A stretch of 44,430 nucleotides of DNA from Scybalocola_A sp900557175 (lineage in GTDB: Bacteria > Bacillota > Clostridia > Lachnospirales > Lachnospiraceae). The stretch spans positions 1 to 44,430 of the forward strand of contig CALADH010000037.1 in NCBI GenBank assembly GCA_937890745.1, given 5' to 3'. A program made the translations under genes and the position numbers. Positions 39,835 to 44,430 of the stretch are shown in pieces. The notes beneath the pieces are model-generated. The model was not told the origin of the DNA and did no database searches. It was given only the letters and a program-made list of their open reading frames with translations. The first letter of the stretch is position 1. Each line of letters opens with the position of its first letter.

Positions 39835-39865
39835 AAAAAGCAGCCGTTCGGTAGGCTGCTTTTTT
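39835..39865. terminator. Rho-independent terminator in the ileS-PLD intergenic region
   Basis: AAAAAGCAGCC (39835-39845) and GGCTGCTTTTT (39854-39864) form an 11-bp stem with an 8-nt loop and T runs in both directions. It could end the minus-strand PLD transcript (stop at 40189) or an unannotated plus-strand RNA. Confidence 0.75.
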
Positions 39866-39892
39866 CATGTCTGAATTTAAGTTTATCGGCTT

Positions 39893-39996
39893 AGTATATT
39901 CGAAACTTGTTGTTTATATTTTACGTGCAGGGATAGTCATATCATTTCTAGTGACACGCTGCGCCGATATATCGAAGACAGAAGTTTCAATATGCT
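39893..39996. repeat. Palindromic interspersed repeat
   Basis: The left arm AGTATATTCGAAACTT (39893-39908) is matched by an imperfect inverted copy at the right end (AAGTTTCAATATGCT, 39982-39996). The homology continues inward, with the centre containing GGATAGTCATATCATTT. The left arm and centre recur in direct orientation at 44293-44355. Short open stretches within it (for example RDSHII) appear in both copies, but both are broken by stops. Confidence 0.65.
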
Positions 39997-40188
39997 ATAC
40001 GACTGTTAGAAAATGGCGAACAGATCTATTCTGCACATTTAAACAGGTGTGTGATATCTACTGTCTTATATCCGCATATTAAGTGGAAGTACGGTGCCAA
40101 TCGTCTTATGATATTCAGCCGCAAGGACGGTGTACAGTTTGCAGCGTGTATAGTAAGCGTTTTGCAACATACTTACAAACCTCCATGC

Positions 40189-41643
40189 TCACACTAAAAT
40201 GCGGAACGGCTGCAGTAAAAATCCCACAACAGCCCATGCGGCACGTTTCATCCACGGTACGTCGGCGACCTGTACATGATCCGGTGTTTCATATGTATTT
40301 TCATCAATGACTTTTCGGCTATCTGCCTTATAGCCATCCATTTTCTCCAAAAGCTGGGCCGTCAATGCTTTACTCTGCACTGCAAGCATCAGCTCTGTAT
40401 CAACATAAGTACTTCGAAGGTCCATATTATAAGAACCGATGATTGACAGTTCATCATCTATCACAACTGATTTTCCGTGATAAGAGGTGCCGCCGTCGTA
40501 TTCATAAATCTGAACCCCCGTATCTACAAGTTCATCCTTGTGTCTCAAATAATCACTGGACGCAACGAAATTATCACCGTTTTCTACAGAATTAATAAGC
40601 ATTTCCACATTAACCGTTGCAGAAGCCTCTTTAAGACGTCCATACATATAATCGTTACAGACAGCATACGGTGTATGGATAATCACCTTTTCTTTTGCAT
40701 TTTTCATAAGTTCAGTCAACTCATAAAAAACAACAGGTTCCTTTCCGTAAATATGTGTCGGATTGTGTATCAGCTCCACATGGTTTGTTGCTACCGTGTT
40801 CTTATAATAATCAAAGTCCTCAAAAAGATCCGGGCGCTCATTTTTTATTTTTTCATAACGCTCGTAAAGCATGTCAATCTGTGCTTTTACATCGTCATCA
40901 TCGCGAAGCTTTTCATCATCATGAAAATACGTACATTCCTCTTTTTCCCATACACTTTTAAAATATTCCTCAACCTGATAGAGCGCACTTTCATTTTCCG
41001 CAGTTCTTTGCTCTGCTGTATTGTAAATAAGCACCTCTCTGTCATAGCTCATGCCGTCCGTCGGATAATTTCCGATAAAATAATCAAATGTATTTCGCCC
41101 GCCGAGGATAAAGGCTTTCTCATCAACGATCACATATTTGTCGTGCATCCGCCCCTGTGTTTTCCACGGCTGCAAAATATTAAGCATATTATAAATTTTA
41201 ATCTCAATATTCGGGTGTGAGGAAAGCGCGTAGAAAAATTCCCGGCCATTCATTCTTAAGAAACCGCTGACGCCATCGACCAATATGCTGACCTTAACAC
41301 CTTCATCCGCTTTTTTAAGAAGCATTGCCGCAATGTCCTTTGTACTCTCACCCTCACGCATATCGAAGGTTGATAAAATAATCCGCTCTTTCGCCTGGTT
41401 CATCAGACGAATACGTTCTTCCCATGCACTCATATTCGTCTCCATCAGCATTGCCCTGTCAACGCCTTCATCTTCATGATAAAACCGGCTCATTGAAAAA
41501 TTATTTTTTGTAGTCTCGCTCACCTTTTTATAGCCAAGAAACGGCGCCATAACCGCCAAAAGCAGCAGCCCTACAATCAGACAGACTGCCAGTATAATTG
41601 TATACAGTTTCCAATGTCTTTTAAAATATAATACAATCTTCAT
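40189..41643 (-). CDS. Membrane-anchored phospholipase D-like protein (cardiolipin synthase-like)
   Basis: A 484-residue protein with one N-terminal membrane helix (about 14-36) and two PLD domains. The first HKD motif is H167-K169-D174 in RMHDKYVIVDEKAFILGGRN and the second is H389-K391-D396 in SYHGKSVVIDDELSIIGSYN. A hydrophobic/amphipathic C-terminus (WMKRAAWAVVGFLLQPF) may also touch the membrane. The family includes cardiolipin synthases and other phosphatidyl transferases; this one is atypical in having a single N-terminal helix and long insert between motifs, so the reaction is uncertain. I chose ATG 41643 because AGAGGTG precedes it. It begins 18 nt after the ZIP transporter stop, so the two form an operon. 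Confidence 0.87.
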   Translation of the reverse strand: MKIVLYFKRHWKLYTIILAVCLIVGLLLLAVMAPFLGYKKVSETTKNNFSMSRFYHEDEGVDRAMLMETNMSAWEERIRLMNQAKERIILSTFDMREGESTKDIAAMLLKKADEGVKVSILVDGVSGFLRMNGREFFYALSSHPNIEIKIYNMLNILQPWKTQGRMHDKYVIVDEKAFILGGRNTFDYFIGNYPTDGMSYDREVLIYNTAEQRTAENESALYQVEEYFKSVWEKEECTYFHDDEKLRDDDDVKAQIDMLYERYEKIKNERPDLFEDFDYYKNTVATNHVELIHNPTHIYGKEPVVFYELTELMKNAKEKVIIHTPYAVCNDYMYGRLKEASATVNVEMLINSVENGDNFVASSDYLRHKDELVDTGVQIYEYDGGTSYHGKSVVIDDELSIIGSYNMDLRSTYVDTELMLAVQSKALTAQLLEKMDGYKADSRKVIDENTYETPDHVQVADVPWMKRAAWAVVGFLLQPFRILV

Positions 41644-41661
41644 CTTTTGCACCTCTTAATT

Positions 41662-42441
41662 TCAGCCCAAGGCCACATCCAATATCATCATCAGTAAAAA
41701 TCCAACAGCAAATCCTATCGTTGCAGCATTTGAATGGCTGCCCAGCGAAGCCTCCGGTATAAGCTCCTCCACAACAACATAAATCATTGCTCCTGCCGCA
41801 AACGCTAAAAGATAAGGCAGCACCGGCGTCAGAAATCCGGCTAAAAGTATTGTTACAAATGCGGCCACAGGTTCTACAGCCCCCGACAGCGCCCCGTAAA
41901 GGAAAGCCTTGCTTCTGCCAATACCGGACTCCGAGCAAAGCGGCAGCGAAATTATCGCACCCTCCGGAAAATTTTGAATGGCAATGCCTATTGAAAGCGT
42001 AAATGCGCCGGCAATAGTAATATTGGCGTCCGATGCCATTAACCCGGCAAACACAACACCGACAGCCATCCCCTCAGGAATATTGTGGAGTGTGACCGCA
42101 AGGACAAGCATTGTCGTTTTTTTTAGATTTGCTCTGGGGGCCTCCGGCGCATCGGCATCCATATGAAGATGCGGAATCATTTTATCCATGAAAAGCAAAA
42201 ATAAAATGCCAAGTGCGAACCCGGCTGCTGCCGGCACAAATGCAAATTTTCCCATAGACTCTGACATATCCATTGCCGGTATAAGCAGCGACCATACTGA
42301 TGCCGCAACCATGACACCGGAAGCAAAACCTAAAAGTGCCTTTTGTACAAGCGTATTCAACTTATTTCGTATAAAAAATACACAGGCGGCACCGGCTGCT
42401 GTTCCTATAAACGGAATCATTAATCCTAAGAAGATATTCAT
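41662..42441 (-). CDS. ZIP family metal transporter
   Basis: A 259-residue membrane protein with about eight helices. The metal-site helices carry TLHNIPEGMAVGVV (H119, N120, E123) and AIQNFPEGAIISL (N157, E160), and VVEELIPEA lies further on, the signature of GufA/ZupT-type ZIP importers of zinc, iron or manganese. A short His-containing loop (HLHMD, 91-95) lies between helices 3 and 4. It heads an operon with the PLD-like gene and is divergent from the small haem-like membrane protein. Confidence 0.93.
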   Translation of the reverse strand: MNIFLGLMIPFIGTAAGAACVFFIRNKLNTLVQKALLGFASGVMVAASVWSLLIPAMDMSESMGKFAFVPAAAGFALGILFLLFMDKMIPHLHMDADAPEAPRANLKKTTMLVLAVTLHNIPEGMAVGVVFAGLMASDANITIAGAFTLSIGIAIQNFPEGAIISLPLCSESGIGRSKAFLYGALSGAVEPVAAFVTILLAGFLTPVLPYLLAFAAGAMIYVVVEELIPEASLGSHSNAATIGFAVGFLLMMILDVALG

Positions 42442-42583
42442 AAAAATCCTCCTGTTTTATTTTAAAATATTAGCGGCAGTTATTTGCCATCATTATCGTA
42501 ATAGATAATTTTAGCATAATCCCTATATATATACAATTCTCAAATATTATTTTGGTGACAAAACAAAATCATAAAATTTCCGC

Positions 42584-42635
42584 TTTACATTTTTCAAATT
42601 TATGTTATACTTTTTGAAATTAGTTATTGCTAACT
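42584..42635 (+). promoter_or_regulatory. Promoter and small palindrome upstream of the four-helix membrane protein
   Basis: TTTACA (42584-42589), 16 nt and TATACT (42606-42611) form a promoter. The palindrome AGTTA-TTGC-TAACT (42622-42635) covers the first transcribed bases, where a repressor would act. A metal-responsive DtxR/Fur-type regulator is a guess prompted by the divergent ZIP gene. Confidence 0.6.
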
Positions 42636-42689
42636 TTTAGGTGCACAGCCCTATACAATATTAAATAGACATATACGAGGAGATTTATC

Positions 42690-43046
42690 ATGACAATTTT
42701 AAGCCAGCTTTTAGCTTATCTTTCACTTTTATTTTTTATACTCTGCATTTTAGCGCCGCTAAAAAAATCGGCCGTTGCAGCAAAGTATAAAATTATCGGC
42801 ATTGCCTTAAAGCATCACACATTTTATGCTGTGCTCATACTCCCGCTTGCTCTCGCCCACGGCATTCTTGCCGGGAAAGCCCCCGGTATGATCAGCGGCA
42901 AAATTGTGTGGATGCTCATTTTAATACTGATCATTACTTCCATTGCCGGACGCATACTGACACAAAAGCGCTGGCTTATCTTACACCGGATACTTTCTCT
43001 GGCCTCAGGTATTTTAATGGTCATACATATATGCGCAGCTATTTAA
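42690..43046 (+). CDS. Small four-helix membrane protein with paired histidines, possible di-haem cytochrome b
   Basis: A 118-residue protein with four predicted helices (about 3-22, 43-60, 72-90, 98-116). H43 and H57 in the second helix and H99 and H113 in the fourth are each spaced H-X13-H. That is the pattern by which ferric-reductase-like domains hold two haems between two helices. No NAD or flavin domain is attached. GGAG precedes the ATG about 8 nt upstream. Alternatives are a metal-binding or purely structural membrane protein. The haem reading is inference from histidine spacing alone. Confidence 0.75.
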   Translation: MTILSQLLAYLSLLFFILCILAPLKKSAVAAKYKIIGIALKHHTFYAVLILPLALAHGILAGKAPGMISGKIVWMLILILIITSIAGRILTQKRWLILHRILSLASGILMVIHICAAI

Positions 43047-43065
43047 AAATAGCTAAAAAATTATA

Positions 43066-43094
43066 TTGCAAATTTATTCGTTGAATTGTATAAT
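43066..43094 (+). promoter_or_regulatory. Promoter of ddh
   Basis: TTGCAA (43066-43071), 17 nt and TATAAT (43089-43094), followed about 110 nt later by AAAGGAG and the ddh ATG. Confidence 0.8.
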
Positions 43095-43204
43095 ATGATA
43101 CCAAGAGAAAAAGGTGATATTTAATATAAGCTTGATTGTATAAGCTTTTCATCCTTATTCTCAAAAAAAACCATATAAAATTATGCAAAAGGAGTGTGCA
43201 GATT

Positions 43205-44191
43205 ATGAGTATTCGAATTGGTATTTTAGGGTATGGTAATTTAGGCAGGGGTGTAGAATGTGCTGTAAAACAAAACGATGATATGGCACTTACAGCAGTA
43301 TTTACAAGAAGAAATCCGGCAGACGTAACCCTTTTAACAGAGGGTGTTCCGGTATGCAGCATTGATGAAGCGGCGGACTGGAAAGATAAAATCGACGTTC
43401 TTATCCTTTGCGGCGGCAGTGCGACTGATCTTCCGGCTCAGACACCTGAATTTGCAAAGCTTTTCAACGTCATTGATAGTTTCGATACACATGCGCGCAT
43501 TCCCGAGCATTTTGAAAATGTAGACACAGCAGCCAAATCCGGCGGCAAAGTGGCTATTATTTCTGTCGGCTGGGATCCGGGCATGTTTTCTTTAAACAGA
43601 TTATATGCAAACACTATTCTTCCGGACGGCAAAGATTATACTTTTTGGGGCAAGGGCGTAAGTCAGGGACATTCCGATGCGATCCGCCGCGTCGAGGGCG
43701 TCAAAGACGGTAAGCAATATACAATTCCGTCAAAAGAAGCTTTAGATGCTGTCAGAAACGGCGAAAATCCTGAGCTGACAACACGTCAGAAACATACACG
43801 GGAATGCTTTGTCGTTCTTGAAGAAGGCGCCGACGCCGCAAAAGTTGAAGCAGAAATCAAGTCAATGCCAAACTACTTCGCTGATTATGATACAACGGTT
43901 CATTTTATCAGTGAAGAAGAATTAAAAAGAAATCACAGCGGTATTCCACATGGCGGCTTTGTTCTTCGAAGCGGTAAAACAGGCTGGAACAGCGAAAACA
44001 GCCATATCATTGAATACAGCTTAAAGCTTGATTCCAACCCTGAATTTACTTCCTCTGTCATCATAGCCTACGCCCGCGCAGCTTTCAGACTGGCGTCCGA
44101 AGGTCAGAGCGGCTGCAAAACCGTCTTCGACATCGCCCCGGCTTACTTAAGCAAAAAAAGCGGCGAAGAATTAAGACGGGAAATGCTGTAA
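43205..44191 (+). CDS. ddh: meso-Diaminopimelate dehydrogenase
   Basis: A 328-residue NADPH-dependent enzyme making meso-diaminopimelate from tetrahydrodipicolinate in one step (lysine and peptidoglycan synthesis). The Rossmann motif GILGYGNLGRGVE is at residues 6-18. LILCGGSATDLP, NVIDSFDTHARIPEH and VGWDPGMFSLNRLYAN are characteristic of Ddh, and the length is typical. I chose ATG 43205 because AAAGGAG precedes it; the longer frame upstream runs into promoter DNA. It is monocistronic with its own promoter and ends in a long-loop hairpin. Confidence 0.95.
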   Translation: MSIRIGILGYGNLGRGVECAVKQNDDMALTAVFTRRNPADVTLLTEGVPVCSIDEAADWKDKIDVLILCGGSATDLPAQTPEFAKLFNVIDSFDTHARIPEHFENVDTAAKSGGKVAIISVGWDPGMFSLNRLYANTILPDGKDYTFWGKGVSQGHSDAIRRVEGVKDGKQYTIPSKEALDAVRNGENPELTTRQKHTRECFVVLEEGADAAKVEAEIKSMPNYFADYDTTVHFISEEELKRNHSGIPHGGFVLRSGKTGWNSENSHIIEYSLKLDSNPEFTSSVIIAYARAAFRLASEGQSGCKTVFDIAPAYLSKKSGEELRREML

Positions 44192-44198
44192 TATACCA

Positions 44199-44272
44199 CG
44201 CGCGATGGTCTGTAAATTTTGCTTGGCGATGCTAAAAATGCACGCTGCACAAAACCCACAGACCATCGCGCG
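44199..44272. repeat. Long-loop hairpin after ddh (terminator-like, conserved loop)
   Basis: A perfect 15-bp stem (CGCGCGATGGTCTGT, 44199-44213, with 44258-44272) encloses a 44-nt loop containing ATGCTAAAAATGCACGCTGC. The loop matches that at 25763-25836 while the stems share no similarity. A short T-containing run (CTTTATAT) follows. It lies 7 nt after the ddh stop and probably ends its transcript. Confidence 0.75.
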
Positions 44273-44292
44273 CTTTATATGAAAAGTCGCGC

Positions 44293-44430
44293 AGCATATT
44301 GAAACTTCTGACTTCGATATATCAGCGCAGGGACAGCCATATCATTTTTCAGTGACGATAGCAAGAATTTCGTGATTAGCGCTGCGCTAGTGACAGCACC
44401 GAGCCTGTGTTTGAGCGAAGCGAGTTTTGG
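44293..44430. repeat. Partial copy of the palindromic repeat and further repeat-like DNA
   Basis: AGCATATTGAAACTT through AGTGAC (44293-44355) aligns in direct orientation with 39893-39955; its first part is also the inverted complement of 39967-39996. The remainder to the window end contains GACGATAGCAAG, shared with the element at 12294-12458, and no coding frame I can support. Confidence 0.6.

Noticed and set aside
39471..39854. A 127-codon plus-strand frame upstream of the orphan terminator
   Set aside because: It begins inside the T-box leader on the opposite strand, has no ribosome site, and its product (many Cys, Tyr and Leu with no family pattern) looks like non-coding AT-rich DNA.
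39957..40191. An open plus-strand frame reading PIYRRQKFQYA and later PHIKWKYGANRLMIFSRKDG
   Set aside because: It looks protein-like in places but has no start with a ribosome site, begins within the palindromic repeat and runs into the 3' end of the PLD-like gene. A decayed gene remnant is possible; I could not recognise a family.

Overview
The window looks like chromosomal DNA of a low- to mid-GC Gram-positive anaerobe, most likely a gut member of the Clostridia, family Lachnospiraceae. The reasons are strong AGGAGG-type ribosome sites, TTGACA/TATAAT promoters, a T-box leader, a zinc-type L33, pyruvate formate-lyase with its activase, meso-diaminopimelate dehydrogenase, lipoprotein sugar-binding proteins with no dedicated transport ATPase, and a small DUF6903-type protein behind a sugar transporter. 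The family assignment is inference. There is no rRNA, tRNA, CRISPR array, prophage or complete insertion sequence.

Left end (1-5582): two tandem LacI-type repressors (the first cut by the window edge) and a divergent uxaA-uxaB pair for hexuronate (galacturonate branch) catabolism. A perfect palindrome, TGTAAGCGCTTACA, lies just downstream of both the uxaA and first-lacI promoters. uxaB runs 23 bp into the convergent phoR gene.

5560-12289, minus strand: a complete phosphate operon pstS-pstC-pstA-pstB-phoU-phoB-phoR with coupled gene junctions, a hairpin after pstS and Pho-box-like repeats upstream. 12523-19348: a host-glycan locus made of a lipoprotein sugar-binding protein, two permeases and a DUF6903 protein, a divergent AraC regulator, and a GH112 galacto-N-biose/lacto-N-biose-type phosphorylase. 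AGCAA-type direct repeats, probable AraC sites, precede both the binding protein and GH112.

19650-23970: nth, and upstream of it an operon of a small SpeD-like protein, a DUF4178 membrane protein, a DUF350 membrane protein and a membrane-embedded spermidine-synthase-like protein. This is the least understood gene set here and the best candidate for an undescribed system. 24018-25754: an AMP-forming acyl-CoA synthetase on the plus strand.

25957-29431: rpmG-secE-nusG-rplK-rplA, then rplJ-rplL from its own promoter, with two probable L1-binding hairpins and an L10 leader. The cluster ends in a terminator and is not followed by rpoB. 29403-32713: pflB-pflA with a long leader holding a terminator and a short open frame. 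32739-39593: comF, glgP and ileS, the last under an isoleucine T-box with glgP only 19 nt behind it. 40189-42441: a ZIP metal transporter and a membrane phospholipase-D-like protein. 42584-44191: a small four-helix protein with two H-X13-H pairs (possible di-heme cytochrome) and ddh.

Intergenic spaces repeatedly hold hairpin repeats. Two have a nearly identical loop core carried by unrelated but fully complementary stems (after the acyl-CoA synthetase gene and after ddh). Another palindromic repeat is shared between 39.9 kb and 44.3 kb.
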